Positions 33,844-43,200 are shown, numbered from the stretch's first letter. The stretch: DNA of 55,926 nt from Pseudomonas sp. (GCF_030147005.1 NZ_JASLAW010000093.1:1-55926), one strand, 5' to 3'. A program made the numbers and translations. Notes: generated by a model not told the origin, from the letters alone.

Positions 33844-34917
33844 TTACAGATCAGGATCTTCAACGCCCGTGTACACGTCCGAATCCTTGTACACATCGTG
33901 AACATGCCGCACCAGCACCATGATCACCGCCGCCACCGGCAGCGCCAGCAGGATCCCGGTAAAGCCGAACAGCTCACCGCCCGCCAGGATCGCAAAGATC
34001 ACCGCCACAGGATGCAGGCCGATGCGGTCCCCCACCAGCAGCGGCGTCAACACCATGCCTTCCAGCGCCTGGCCGACCATGAACACCGCGACGATCCCCA
34101 GCATCGGGTACAGATCGCCGCCAAACTGGAACAGCCCTGCCACCAGCGCGGCGCCGATCCCGATCACGAACCCCATATACGGCACGATCGCAGCCAGGCC
34201 GGCAATCAAACCGATCAACAGGCCCAGCTCAAGGCCGATCGCCATCAAGCCTGCGGCGTAGATGATGCCCAGCGCCAACATCACCAGCAGTTGCCCGCGC
34301 ACGAACGCCCCAAGTACTTCGTGGCACTCGCCCGCCAGGGTCACGATGCGCTCCTCGCGGTCGCGCGGTAGCAGGCTGCGGATCTTGGCCATCATGATGT
34401 CCCAGTCACGCAGCAGATAGAACGCCACCACCGGGATCAGCACCAGGTTGGTCAGCCAGCCGATCAGCGCAAGGCTGGAAGCGGTTGCCTGGCTGAGCAC
34501 CATGCTGACGATATCAGTGGTCTTGTCCATATGTTCACTGATAGCCGCCTTGACCTTGTCGAACTTCCAGAAACCGTCCGACAGCCCCAGCTTGGCCTGA
34601 GCCCAAGGCATCGCCGTGTGCTGCAACCAGTCGAGCATCTGCGGCGCCAGCTCGTACAGTCGATACAGCTGCTTGGCCAACATCGGCACCAACACCAGCA
34701 CCAGTGCGGTGATGATCAGGGTAAACAAGGCAAACACCGCGATCACACCCCAGGTTCGCGACAGGCCGGCTTTCTCCAGGCGATCCACGACGGGGTCGAA
34801 CAGATAGGCGAGCAGCAACGCAACCAGGAACGGCGTCAGGATCGAATGCAGCAAGAACACAAACACGCACAGCAGGACAATCCCGCCAAGCCACACCCAA
34901 CGACGCGTATCCGCCAT
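33844..34917 (-). CDS. AI-2E family (PerM-like) transporter
   Basis: The 357-residue protein has about seven or eight membrane helices and the family features LHSILTPFLVALLLAYLFDPVVDRLEK near the start and GLIAGLAAIVPYMGFVIG (about 235-252). Members include PerM and the AI-2 exporter TqsA; the substrate here is unknown. An AGAGGAAG site precedes the ATG. The gene lies 82 bases downstream of the DUF2066 gene on the same strand, with an 8-bp tandem repeat in that gap. Confidence 0.87.
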   Translation of the reverse strand: MADTRRWVWLGGIVLLCVFVFLLHSILTPFLVALLLAYLFDPVVDRLEKAGLSRTWGVIAVFALFTLIITALVLVLVPMLAKQLYRLYELAPQMLDWLQHTAMPWAQAKLGLSDGFWKFDKVKAAISEHMDKTTDIVSMVLSQATASSLALIGWLTNLVLIPVVAFYLLRDWDIMMAKIRSLLPRDREERIVTLAGECHEVLGAFVRGQLLVMLALGIIYAAGLMAIGLELGLLIGLIAGLAAIVPYMGFVIGIGAALVAGLFQFGGDLYPMLGIVAVFMVGQALEGMVLTPLLVGDRIGLHPVAVIFAILAGGELFGFTGILLALPVAAVIMVLVRHVHDVYKDSDVYTGVEDPDL

Positions 34918-34965
34918 AAACCACTTCCTCTGTTATTTGCTTCCCGCTTATATAGAAGGAAGACC

Positions 34966-35004
34966 ACTTACCTACTTACCTACTTACCTACTTACCTACT
35001 TACC
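34966..35004. repeat. 8-bp tandem repeat (ACTTACCT, about 4.9 copies)
   Basis: Almost five perfect head-to-tail copies of ACTTACCT run from 34966 to 35004. The right end includes the TAA stop codon of the DUF2066 gene; the left end is about 48 bases from the perM start. The length could vary by slippage without changing either protein. Confidence 0.9.
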
Positions 35005-36040
35005 AATGAAAACGTAACTGCGCCTGGGGTTCAGGCGCGGCGGCCGGTTGTGTGCCATCGGCCGGCGGCTGCTGGACGGGGGCTTCGCCGGCCGGTACTT
35101 CCTGCAATTTGGCCAGGCTCAACTGAGTGCGCAATTGGTCGGCACTGCCATTGACGCGATACACAATACGATTGCCATCGACCCGCTGCGGCTGGCCACC
35201 AAAGGGCTCCAGCAAACGACCCAGAACGGCGTAGCGCTCCAGGTTCATGCCTTGCACCTCAAGCAGCTGTTCGGCGCTGACCCCCGGCTTGACCGCAAAG
35301 CGCGGTGCCAGCTTTTGGCTGACGGCAAGCAATACGGCATCGGCGACCGCGGCAGTGTCAGCCCCTTGAGCGGTGCCCTGCTCGGTTTTGTCGCCCAGCC
35401 ACAGGCGCCAGTTGGCCTGCCACTGGCTACCTTCCTGGCGCGCATGAACCGCCAGCAACGCATCGGCGCCATAGCGCTCGGAGGCGGCGCGCAGCGGGGT
35501 GGCGTCCGCGCTTTCCAGATTCGGCGCGGTGGCGACGACCTGTTCGTCCAAGTCACCCAGCGGCAGGCGCAGCGGCAAACCTCGGTGCTGGGCCGCCCGG
35601 CGCAGCGCCTGAGCCACCGCCTGACCGTCGCCAACCAGGCTGCTGCCCTCAGTGGAGTCGTTCAGCCACCAACCGAGGATCGAGGGTCGATTGCTGCCCC
35701 AGATCGCCAAACCGGCGTCACGCAAGGCGCGATCTGTGCTGACCGGGTCGAAATCCACTTGCAGGCTTTCCGGCGGGCCGGCGTCGTAGCCGTATTGGCT
35801 GATGATTTGTTGCGGATCCTTGCGGATCGCCGCCAGGCCCGGGCCTTCTGCGGCCTTGGCGTCGCCGGTCAGGCGGATAACCAGGGTTTGCACGGCGCGC
35901 TGGGTGGCCTGGTCGCGCTCTTGGGGCGACTGGCTGCTGACCGGTTCGAGAACTTGATAGAGGCCATTGAGGGTTTCGGCATGACTCGCCAGGCTGACCA
36001 ACGACAAGCAGCCTACAAAAAAGAATTTACACAGACGCAT
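35000..36040 (-). CDS. DUF2066 domain exported protein
   Basis: The 346-residue precursor has a Sec signal peptide (about 1-21, LASHAE), then the DUF2066 start LNGLYQVLEPVSSQSPQERDQATQRA. It ends in a Pro/Ala/Gln-rich tail (PAGEAPVQQPPADGTQPAAAPEPQ). The function of DUF2066 proteins is unknown, but the gene is commonly next to purM and hda in Pseudomonas, as here. ATG 36040 gives a proper signal peptide; the frame extends to 36133 without one. It is divergent from purM across 340 bases in which I see no gene or clear operator. Confidence 0.82.
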   Translation of the reverse strand: MRLCKFFFVGCLSLVSLASHAETLNGLYQVLEPVSSQSPQERDQATQRAVQTLVIRLTGDAKAAEGPGLAAIRKDPQQIISQYGYDAGPPESLQVDFDPVSTDRALRDAGLAIWGSNRPSILGWWLNDSTEGSSLVGDGQAVAQALRRAAQHRGLPLRLPLGDLDEQVVATAPNLESADATPLRAASERYGADALLAVHARQEGSQWQANWRLWLGDKTEQGTAQGADTAAVADAVLLAVSQKLAPRFAVKPGVSAEQLLEVQGMNLERYAVLGRLLEPFGGQPQRVDGNRIVYRVNGSADQLRTQLSLAKLQEVPAGEAPVQQPPADGTQPAAAPEPQAQLRFHW

Positions 36041-36380
36041 GGAAGATTCCCGAACGACAAATTTAGCGGTTGGAACAGACCGCGTGAACTCGGCTTGGCA
36101 AGGCTGTGACACAGCGACCGGTAAAACATTCACGGGCCTCGGTAAGTATTCACACTGTCATAACGACAGCGGGTTCAAGGCTATACCTTAATACGGTCCA
36201 TTACCGGGCCGGTTCGGTTTTTTTTAGCTCATATGCCCTGCCCGTCGGCCCGAGGATGGCCGCTGCCCCTCAAGCCTGATAAAATCGCGCGCCTTCGCAG
36301 ACCGTCAACGGCTGGGCCTTTTACCAAAAGTGCCTGCCCGCCCGGTCGTTACCCAGAAATCCCCCCTAAAGGCCTGGATC

Positions 36381-37439
36381 ATGAGCAAGCAACCCTCCCT
36401 GAGCTACAAGGACGCCGGTGTAGACATCGACGCCGGTGAAGCATTGGTCGAACGCATCAAGAGCGTCGCCAAGCGCACTGCGCGCCCCGAAGTCATGGGC
36501 GGCCTGGGCGGTTTTGGCGCCCTCTGCGAAATCCCGGCCGGCTACAAGCAGCCTGTACTGGTTTCCGGCACCGACGGTGTGGGCACCAAGCTGCGCCTGG
36601 CCTTGAACCTGAACAAGCACGACAGCATCGGCATCGACCTGGTTGCCATGTGCGTCAACGACCTGGTGGTGTGCGGCGCCGAGCCGTTGTTCTTCCTCGA
36701 CTATTACGCCACCGGCAAACTCAATGTCGAGACCGCGACCCAAGTGGTCACCGGCATCGGCGCCGGCTGCGAACTGTCGGGTTGCTCCCTGGTCGGCGGC
36801 GAAACCGCTGAAATGCCAGGCATGTACGAAGGCGAAGACTACGACCTGGCGGGTTTCTGCGTCGGCGTGGTAGAAAAAGCCGAGATCATCGACGGTTCCA
36901 AAGTGGCTGCCGGCGACGCCCTGCTCGCCCTGCCATCCTCCGGCCCGCACTCCAACGGCTACTCGCTGATCCGTAAGATCATCGAAGTGTCCGGCGCCGA
37001 CATCGAGAACATCCAGCTCGACGGCAAGCCACTCACCGACCTGCTGATGGCCCCGACGCGCATTTACGTCAAGCCATTGCTCAAGCTGATCAAGGACACC
37101 GGCGCTGTCAAAGCCATGGCCCACATCACCGGCGGCGGCCTGCTGGACAACATCCCACGCGTGCTGCCAAAAGGCGCCCAGGCGATTGTCGACGTGGCCA
37201 GCTGGCAGCGCCCTGCGGTATTCGACTGGCTGCAAGAGAAAGGCAACGTCAACGAAACCGAGATGCACCGCGTGCTGAACTGCGGCGTGGGCATGGTCAT
37301 CTGCGTAGCCCAAGAGCACGTTGAAACCGCGCTGAACGTATTGCGTGAAGCCGGCGAACAGCCTTGGGTCATTGGCCAGATCGCCACCGCCGCCGAAGGC
37401 GCGGCTTCGGTTGAACTGAAAAACCTTAAGGCTCATTGA
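36381..37439 (+). CDS. purM: Phosphoribosylformylglycinamidine cyclo-ligase (AIR synthetase)
   Basis: The 352-residue protein has the PurM start SYKDAGVDIDAGEALVERIK (9-28), the GTDGVGTKLRLA motif near 64 and SLVGGETAEMPGMY near 140. It closes formylglycinamidine ribotide to aminoimidazole ribotide in purine synthesis. ATG 36381 is the family start; upstream frame to 36330 is not needed. Its stop overlaps the purN start (TGATG), so the two are translationally coupled. Confidence 0.96.
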   Translation: MSKQPSLSYKDAGVDIDAGEALVERIKSVAKRTARPEVMGGLGGFGALCEIPAGYKQPVLVSGTDGVGTKLRLALNLNKHDSIGIDLVAMCVNDLVVCGAEPLFFLDYYATGKLNVETATQVVTGIGAGCELSGCSLVGGETAEMPGMYEGEDYDLAGFCVGVVEKAEIIDGSKVAAGDALLALPSSGPHSNGYSLIRKIIEVSGADIENIQLDGKPLTDLLMAPTRIYVKPLLKLIKDTGAVKAMAHITGGGLLDNIPRVLPKGAQAIVDVASWQRPAVFDWLQEKGNVNETEMHRVLNCGVGMVICVAQEHVETALNVLREAGEQPWVIGQIATAAEGAASVELKNLKAH

Positions 37440-38101
37440 TGCAAGAGCGGATGCCCGCTACATGTGATGTCGTGGTGCTGCTCTCCGGCACCGGCAGTAA
37501 CTTGCAGGCCCTGATCGATAGCACGCGTACCGGCGACAGCCCGGTGCGCATCGCTGCGGTGATTTCCAACCGCAGCGACGCCTACGGCCTGCAACGCGCC
37601 AGGGACGCGGGTATCGACACCCGCTCGCTGGATCACAAGGCTTTCGAAGGTCGCGAGGCCTTCGACCGCGCCTTGATCGAACTGATCGACGCCTTCAACC
37701 CCAAGCTCGTGGTGCTCGCCGGCTTCATGCGCATCCTCAGCGCCGATTTCGTGCGGCATTACGAAGGGCGCCTGCTCAACATCCACCCGTCCCTGCTGCC
37801 CAAGTACAAAGGCATGCACACCCACCAGCGTGCCCTAGACGCCTGCGACAGCGAGCATGGCTGCAGCGTGCACTTTGTCACCGAGGAACTCGATGGCGGG
37901 CCTCTGGTCGTACAGGCAGTGGTTCCGGTAGAGTCAGGTGACTCGGCGCAGACGCTTGCGCAACGGGTTCATACCCAGGAACACAGGATTTACCCGTTGG
38001 CTGTTCGCTGGTTTGCCGAGGGTCGGTTGATTCTTGGTGAACAGGGAGCATTATTGGACGGTCAGTTACTCGCGGCCAGCGGCCACTTGATTCGAACCTA
38101 G
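37439..38101 (+). CDS. purN: Phosphoribosylglycinamide formyltransferase
   Basis: The 220-residue protein has the PurN start VVVLLSGTGSNLQALID, the formyl-folate site AGFMRILSADFV, and LLNIHPSLLPKYKGMHTH with the catalytic Asn and His; the later Asp lies in ELDGGPLV. It adds the formyl group from 10-formyl-THF to GAR. A TTG at 37436 is in frame, but the ATG at 37439 overlapping the purM stop is preferred. Confidence 0.96.
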   Translation: MQERMPATCDVVVLLSGTGSNLQALIDSTRTGDSPVRIAAVISNRSDAYGLQRARDAGIDTRSLDHKAFEGREAFDRALIELIDAFNPKLVVLAGFMRILSADFVRHYEGRLLNIHPSLLPKYKGMHTHQRALDACDSEHGCSVHFVTEELDGGPLVVQAVVPVESGDSAQTLAQRVHTQEHRIYPLAVRWFAEGRLILGEQGALLDGQLLAASGHLIRT

Positions 38102-38109
38102 GAGATTTT

Positions 38110-38823
38110 ATGCGTCGCGCCCTGCTCTTCGCTTTTGCGCTGTTCGCTCTGCCTGCCGTACAAGCGGCAGACCTTCACCCCTTCTCCGTCAGCTACACCG
38201 CCGACTGGAAGCAACTGCCCATGAGTGGTTCGGCTGAACGCAGCCTGACCAAAAACGGCGACGGCACGTGGACCTTGAACTTCAAGGCCTCGATGATGAT
38301 TGCCAGCTTGACCGAAACCAGCGTGATCCTGTTTGACAAGGACACCCTGCAACCCAAGAGCTACAGCTTCGAGCGCGGCGGCTTGGGCAAAGCGAAGAAG
38401 ATCAACCTGGATTTCGACCAGGCGACCAAGAAAATCACCGGCTTTGAAAACAAGGACCCGGTTAACGTCACCCTCGAAAGCGGCATGCTCGACAAGTCCA
38501 CGTACCAACTCGCGCTTCAGCGTGATGTGGCTGCCGGCAAGAAAAGCATGAGCTACCGCGTGGCCGAAGGGACTGACGTCGACACCTATGACTTCCGCGT
38601 TATTGGTCCGGAAAAAGTCCAGACCAAGGTGGGCTCAATCGACGCGATCAAGGTTGAACGCGTGCGTGACCCGTCGCAGAGCAAGCGCATCACGCAGATG
38701 TGGTTTGCCAAGGACCAGGGCGGCATTCTGGTTGCCTTGCGTCAGGTTGAAACGGACGGCAAGGAATACAACATCATGCTGCAGGATGGCACCGTTGACG
38801 GTAAGGCCGTCAAAGGTAGCTGA
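38110..38823 (+). CDS. DUF3108 exported protein
   Basis: The 237-residue precursor has a signal peptide (about 1-20, LPAVQAAD) and a beta-rich DUF3108 domain (FSVSYTADWKQLPMSGSAERSL at the start). The function is unknown. It starts 8 bases after purN with a GGAG site (TAGGAGATTTT before ATG), so it belongs to the purMN operon, an arrangement common in Pseudomonas. It ends at an intrinsic terminator. Confidence 0.85.
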   Translation: MRRALLFAFALFALPAVQAADLHPFSVSYTADWKQLPMSGSAERSLTKNGDGTWTLNFKASMMIASLTETSVILFDKDTLQPKSYSFERGGLGKAKKINLDFDQATKKITGFENKDPVNVTLESGMLDKSTYQLALQRDVAAGKKSMSYRVAEGTDVDTYDFRVIGPEKVQTKVGSIDAIKVERVRDPSQSKRITQMWFAKDQGGILVALRQVETDGKEYNIMLQDGTVDGKAVKGS

Positions 38824-38843
38824 CGGGCTGATGATTCAAAGAA

Positions 38844-38871
38844 GAGCCTCGCTGAATGCGGGGCTTTTTTT
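38844..38871 (+). terminator. Intrinsic terminator of the purMN operon
   Basis: AGCCTCGC-TGAAT-GCGGGGCT forms an 8-bp stem with one G-T pair, followed by a run of seven T. Confidence 0.85.
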
Positions 38872-39037
38872 CGCCTGTGGCTTTTGCTGATCAAACATCT
38901 GTCACCTGCCAAACCCAGCCCTAACATGAAACTTTTGTCATCTGCCTCAAGCCACTGCGACCGCATGTCACGGCTTGCGCGGCCTGCAGCACTGTTGCGT
39001 TTCCCGCAATAAATTGTTGTGCGAAAAACAGGTTTAC

Positions 39038-39049
39038 TTAGCAAGCTAA
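39038..39049. promoter_or_regulatory. Exact SlyA consensus box
   Basis: TTAGCAAGCTAA is identical to the published SlyA consensus palindrome. It lies 64 bases upstream of the start of the 62-residue gene, in a 289-base gap after the purMN terminator. The slyA-like gene is at 4904-5338 in this window. Confidence 0.6.
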
Positions 39050-39112
39050 CAAATCATATAACAACTGCCTGCGACGACTTGCCGCAGATCAACCAGAGAT
39101 TGGAGCAAGCAG

Positions 39113-39301
39113 ATGACTGTAAAAGTAACTGAACGCGACGATGAACATATGTCCCATGAAGCGGTAGGCCACGGGATTCACATCTGGGATGTACATCAAC
39201 AAGATTTGCTGGTCGGCATGTTTCACACCGAGAGCGACGCTCACCACTATAAAAACGAACTTGAAACGCTTGAGATGAAACGCCAGGCAGAAGGCTCCTG
39301 A
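39113..39301 (+). CDS. 62-residue protein of unknown function
   Basis: The protein begins MTVKVTERDDEHMSHEAVGH and continues with HIWDVHQQDLLVGMFHTESDAHHYKNELETLE, a beta-beta-alpha pattern rich in His (seven) and acidic residues. I do not recognise the family. A TGGAG site 7 bases upstream of the ATG and terminators on both sides support a real monocistronic gene. A SlyA-type box upstream suggests regulation by a MarR-family protein. Confidence 0.7.
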   Translation: MTVKVTERDDEHMSHEAVGHGIHIWDVHQQDLLVGMFHTESDAHHYKNELETLEMKRQAEGS

Positions 39302-39355
39302 AACACTGAAATCGCGTAGACACCCGGCCCACGCAGCCGGGCTGTCTGCAAACGC

Positions 39356-39387
39356 AAACCCCGCCTTTTGGCGGGGTTTGTTGTTTC
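39356..39387. terminator. Bidirectional intrinsic terminator
   Basis: AAACCCCGCC-TTTT-GGCGGGGTTT forms a 10-bp stem with T-rich flank on the plus side and A-rich flank on the other. It separates the 62-residue gene from the convergent DUF2058 gene. Confidence 0.9.
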
Positions 39388-39394
39388 TACAGCC

Positions 39395-39940
39395 TTACCA
39401 CATCAGATCATCCGGGATCTGGTAGGCGGCGTACGGATCATCCTCATCCGGCACCTGGCTTTCAGTCAGGATATTGAGCTGCACGATACGCTCAGGCGCG
39501 CGCTCCTGGATCTTCAGCGCAGCCTCGCGCGGAATCACCTCGTAGCCGCCGCCGTGGTGCACGATGGCCAGGGAGCCGTTGCTCAGTTTATTGCGCATCA
39601 GCGTGTTGACCGACAGGCGCTTGACCTTCTTGTCATCCACGAAGTTGTAGTAGTCCTCGGTGGTCAACTTTGGCAGCCGCGAGGTTTCGATCAATTGCTT
39701 GACCTGGGCCGTGCGGGCCTTGGCCTCGGCTTTTTCCTGCTGCTGACGGTTCAGTTCCTGGTCGCGCTTGACCTTCTCGGCGTGCGCCTCGGCTGCCAGG
39801 CGCGCCTGAGTGTCATCGACTTCGGCTTGCCCTTTGTGGACCAGCCGCTGCTGTTTCTGCTTCTCTTTGCCGACCTGTTTGGCCTGCTTTTGGTTGACCA
39901 GACCTGCTTTGAGCAACTGGTCGCGAAGGGAAAGGCTCAT
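39395..39940 (-). CDS. DUF2058 (YaiL-like) protein
   Basis: The 181-residue protein has the DUF2058 start LSLRDQLLKAGLVNQKQAKQ (3-22), a long charged helix (about 25-85) and a C-terminal domain with EDYYNFVDDKKVKRLSVN. It has a high Lys/Gln content. YaiL-type proteins are described as nucleoprotein- or polysome-associated, but the role is not settled. It lies 25 bases downstream of mazG on the same strand and may share its transcript. Confidence 0.82.
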   Translation of the reverse strand: MSLSLRDQLLKAGLVNQKQAKQVGKEKQKQQRLVHKGQAEVDDTQARLAAEAHAEKVKRDQELNRQQQEKAEAKARTAQVKQLIETSRLPKLTTEDYYNFVDDKKVKRLSVNTLMRNKLSNGSLAIVHHGGGYEVIPREAALKIQERAPERIVQLNILTESQVPDEDDPYAAYQIPDDLMW

Positions 39941-39965
39941 GGTGCTTACTCACTTGGGCAACTGC

Positions 39966-40799
39966 TCAACCGCAGCTGGATACATTCTTTTCCTGACGTT
40001 TGGCTTCGCCCCACAGGGCGTCCAACGTTTCTAGGGTGCAATCTTCTATGGGTTGATGCGTATCGCGCAATGCCTGTTCGATAAATCGGAAGCGTCGCTC
40101 GAACTTGGCATTGGCGCCACGCAGCGCGGTTTCCGGGTCGACCTTGAGATGACGGGCCAGGTTGACCGCCGCAAACAACAGGTCGCCGACTTCATCGGCA
40201 ATGGCTGCCGAGTCGTTATCGGCCATGGCTTCGAGCACTTCATCTAGCTCTTCGCGCACGTTATCCACCACCGGCAACGCGCTCGGCCAGTCGAAACCCA
40301 CCTGGCTGGCGCGCTTTTGCAATTTGGCGGCGCGGGAAAGAGACGGCAAGGCGGTGGGCACATCATCGAGCAGGGACAGTTGCTCGGGTGCATCGCACTT
40401 TTGCGCGCGTTCCTCGGCCTTGATCTGCTCCCAGCGCTGCTTGACCTGCTCTTCGCTCAACTGCGGGATGTCCAGCGGCGCGTACAGATCGCCGGTAGGA
40501 AACACATGGGGATGACGCCGGATCAGCTTGTGAGTGATGCTGTCGATCACCCCGGCAAACTCAAAGCGCCCCTCTTCCCGCGCCAACTGGCTGTAATACA
40601 CCACCTGGAACAACAGGTCGCCCAACTCGCCTTGCAGGTGATCAAAGTCGCCGCGCTCGATGGCATCGGCCACCTCGTAGGCTTCTTCGAGGGTATGCGG
40701 CACGATGCTGGCGTAGGTTTGCTTGATGTCCCACGGGCAACCGAATTGCGGGTCGCGCAGGCGGCTCATCAGGTGTAACAGGTCTTCAAGGGAATACAT
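39966..40799 (-). CDS. mazG: Nucleoside triphosphate pyrophosphohydrolase MazG
   Basis: The 277-residue protein has two MazG domains. The N-terminal one shows LRDPQFGCPWDIKQTYAS and HTLEEAYEVADAIERGD then E-L-G-D-L-L-F-Q (ExxE...ExxD metal site); the second has VREELDEVLEA and ADEVGDLLFA. It hydrolyses (d)NTPs and can lower ppGpp effects. It is downstream of relA on the same strand, with a REP between them. Confidence 0.94.
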   Translation of the reverse strand: MYSLEDLLHLMSRLRDPQFGCPWDIKQTYASIVPHTLEEAYEVADAIERGDFDHLQGELGDLLFQVVYYSQLAREEGRFEFAGVIDSITHKLIRRHPHVFPTGDLYAPLDIPQLSEEQVKQRWEQIKAEERAQKCDAPEQLSLLDDVPTALPSLSRAAKLQKRASQVGFDWPSALPVVDNVREELDEVLEAMADNDSAAIADEVGDLLFAAVNLARHLKVDPETALRGANAKFERRFRFIEQALRDTHQPIEDCTLETLDALWGEAKRQEKNVSSCG

Positions 40800-40906
40800 T
40801 GTTCAATCTCTGCCCCTATTGCCGAGTGCACGGAAGATCAAATGTGTGAGCACGGTTGCTGGCGAATACGGCGCATCAGCCAACAGTCATGGCACTGACA
40901 CAGCGC

Positions 40907-40932
40907 TTTCGCGAGCAAGCCCGCTCCCACCG
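40907..40932. repeat. Single REP, family C
   Basis: One unit (TTCGCGAGCAAGCCCGCTCC) lies in the 157-base gap between relA and mazG, without an inverted mate. Confidence 0.75.
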
Positions 40933-40956
40933 TTCAGTCCGCGTTTATTCTGATAT

Positions 40957-43200
40957 TCATGGGGTGCGATTACGCCGCGTCTCGATGATGTTCGGCAACT
41001 GGGAAATACGCCCCAGCAACCGCCCCAGCGCGTCCAGCCCCGGAATCTCGATGGTCAGGGACATCAACGCGGTGTTGTCCTCTTTATTCGAGCGGGTGTT
41101 GACCGCGAGTACGTTGATCCGCTCGTTGAGCAGCACCTGCGACACATCGCGCAGCAGACCGGAGCGGTCGTAGGCACGGATGATGATGTCCACCGGGTAG
41201 GTGAGCACCGGCACCGGCCCCCAACTGACCTGAATGATCCGCTCCGGCTCGCGCCCGCCCAGTTGCAACACCGAGGCACAGTCCTGGCGGTGAATGCTCA
41301 CCCCGCGTCCCTGGGTGATATAGCCGACGATGGCGTCGCCGGGCAACGGCTGGCAGCAACCGGCCATTTGTGTCATCAGGTTGCCCACGCCCTGGATCTG
41401 GATATCGCCACGCTTGCCGGGCTTGTAGCCGGTGGCCTTGCGCGGGATCAATTCCAGCTGTTCGTTACCGCGCTCCGGCTCCACCAGTTGCTGGGCCAGG
41501 TTGACCAACTGGGCCAGGCGCAGGTCGCCGGCGCCGAGGGCCGCGAACATGTCTTCGGCGATCTTCATGTTGGCCTTTTCGGCCAGTTTGTCGAAGTCCA
41601 CCTGGGGCAGGCCCAGGCGCGCCAGTTCGCGCTCGAGCAACGTCTTGCCGGCGGCGACGTTCTGGTCGCGGGCCTGCAATTTGAACCAGTGGACGATCTT
41701 CGCCCGCGCCCGCGAGGTGGTGATATAACCCAGGTTCGGGTTCAGCCAGTCGCGGCTCGGCGTGCCGTGCTTGCTGGTGATGATCTCGACCTGCTCACCG
41801 GTTTGCAGGCTGTAATTGAGCGGGACAATGCGCCCGTTGATCTTGGCGCCCCGGCAGTTATGGCCGATTTCGGTGTGCACACGGTAAGCGAAGTCCAGTG
41901 GCGTGGAGCCCTTGGGCAAGTCGATGGCGTGGCCGTCGGGGGTGAAAATGTAGACCCGGTCCGGCTCGATATCCACGCGCAACTGTTCGGCCAGACCGCC
42001 GATGTCGCCAAGCTCTTCGTGCCACTCCAGCACTTGGCGCAACCAGGAGATTTTCTCTTCGTACTGGTTGGAACCGGCCTTGACGTCGGTGCCCTTGTAA
42101 CGCCAATGCGCGCAAACCCCCAGTTCCGCCTCTTCATGCATGGCGTGGGTGCGAATCTGCACTTCCAGCACCTTGCCTTCAGGGCCGATCACCGCAGTGT
42201 GCAGCGAGCGGTAACCGTTTTCCTTGGGGTTGGCGATGTAGTCGTCGAACTCTTTGGGAATGTGCCGCCACAGGGTGTGCACGATACCCAGCGCGGTGTA
42301 GCAATCGCGCATTTCCGGCACCAGCACACGCACTGCGCGTACGTCGTAGATCTGGCTGAACGCCAGGCCCTTGCGCTGCATTTTGCGCCAGATCGAATAG
42401 ATATGCTTGGCGCGACCGCTGATGTCGGCATCCACGCCCGTGGCCTGCAGCTCGGCGCGCAACTGGCCCATCACGTCGCTGATAAAGCGCTCGCGGTCGA
42501 GCCGCCGCTCATGCAGCAACGTGGCGATCTGTTTGTATTGATCGGGCTCGAGGTAACGGAAGGACAAGTCCTCCAGCTCCCATTTGATATGACCGATACC
42601 CAGGCGGTGCGCCAGCGGCGCGTAGATGTCGAAGACTTCGCGGGCGACGCGGTTGCGCTTCTCGTCGTCGGCGGTTTTCACTGCACGGATCGCGCAGGTA
42701 CGTTCGGCCAGTTTGATCAGCGCGACGCGCACGTCGTCGACCATGGCCACCAGCATCTTGCGCAGGTTTTCCACCTGGCCCTGGGTACCCAGCACCATGG
42801 ATTGGCGCGGGCTGAGGCTGGCGCTGATGGCCGCCATGCGCAGCACGCCGTCGATCAGCTTGGCCACCACGGCGCCGAAACGCTGGCTGACGGTCAGCAA
42901 CGGGATGTGCCCTTCACGCACGCCGCGATAGAGCACGGCGGCGATCAGCGAATCCTGGTCCAGCTTGAGATCGGCAAGGATCTCGGCAATTTCCAACCCG
43001 GTACGAAAGCTTGAAGTGCCCTCCGCCCACAGGTTCTTGGCCGCATTATCTTGCTGCTCAGACTCACGAGCGAACTCGCAGGCTGCTTTCAAGGCTTCAC
43101 GGTCAAGTGCCGGGTCGACACTGACGGCATGATCCAGCCATGCCTCGAGATTGATACTGCCGTCAGTGTTGATCGGCTGGTGTGCTCTCACCTGTACCAT
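40957..43200 (-). CDS. relA: GTP pyrophosphokinase RelA ((p)ppGpp synthetase I)
   Basis: The 747-residue protein has a degenerate hydrolase domain (the HD motif position reads VLYRGVREGHI, about 97-107), an intact synthetase domain (VRAVRVLVPEMRDCYTALGIVH and DYIANPKENGYRSLHTAV near 295-325), a TGS domain (VYIFTPDGHAIDLPKGSTPLDFAYRVH near 412) and a C-terminal ACT domain. It makes (p)ppGpp on stalled ribosomes; the lost HD motif indicates synthetase only, as in RelA rather than SpoT. ATG 43200 is used instead of the more upstream 43239. Confidence 0.96.
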   Translation of the reverse strand: MVQVRAHQPINTDGSINLEAWLDHAVSVDPALDREALKAACEFARESEQQDNAAKNLWAEGTSSFRTGLEIAEILADLKLDQDSLIAAVLYRGVREGHIPLLTVSQRFGAVVAKLIDGVLRMAAISASLSPRQSMVLGTQGQVENLRKMLVAMVDDVRVALIKLAERTCAIRAVKTADDEKRNRVAREVFDIYAPLAHRLGIGHIKWELEDLSFRYLEPDQYKQIATLLHERRLDRERFISDVMGQLRAELQATGVDADISGRAKHIYSIWRKMQRKGLAFSQIYDVRAVRVLVPEMRDCYTALGIVHTLWRHIPKEFDDYIANPKENGYRSLHTAVIGPEGKVLEVQIRTHAMHEEAELGVCAHWRYKGTDVKAGSNQYEEKISWLRQVLEWHEELGDIGGLAEQLRVDIEPDRVYIFTPDGHAIDLPKGSTPLDFAYRVHTEIGHNCRGAKINGRIVPLNYSLQTGEQVEIITSKHGTPSRDWLNPNLGYITTSRARAKIVHWFKLQARDQNVAAGKTLLERELARLGLPQVDFDKLAEKANMKIAEDMFAALGAGDLRLAQLVNLAQQLVEPERGNEQLELIPRKATGYKPGKRGDIQIQGVGNLMTQMAGCCQPLPGDAIVGYITQGRGVSIHRQDCASVLQLGGREPERIIQVSWGPVPVLTYPVDIIIRAYDRSGLLRDVSQVLLNERINVLAVNTRSNKEDNTALMSLTIEIPGLDALGRLLGRISQLPNIIETRRNRTP

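Noticed and set aside
40723..40953. 76-residue plus-strand frame between mazG and relA
   Set aside because: Part of it is encoded by a REP unit and the rest is antisense to mazG.
41263..43014. 583-residue open frame on the plus strand
   Set aside because: It is the antisense shadow of relA, which has clear domains.
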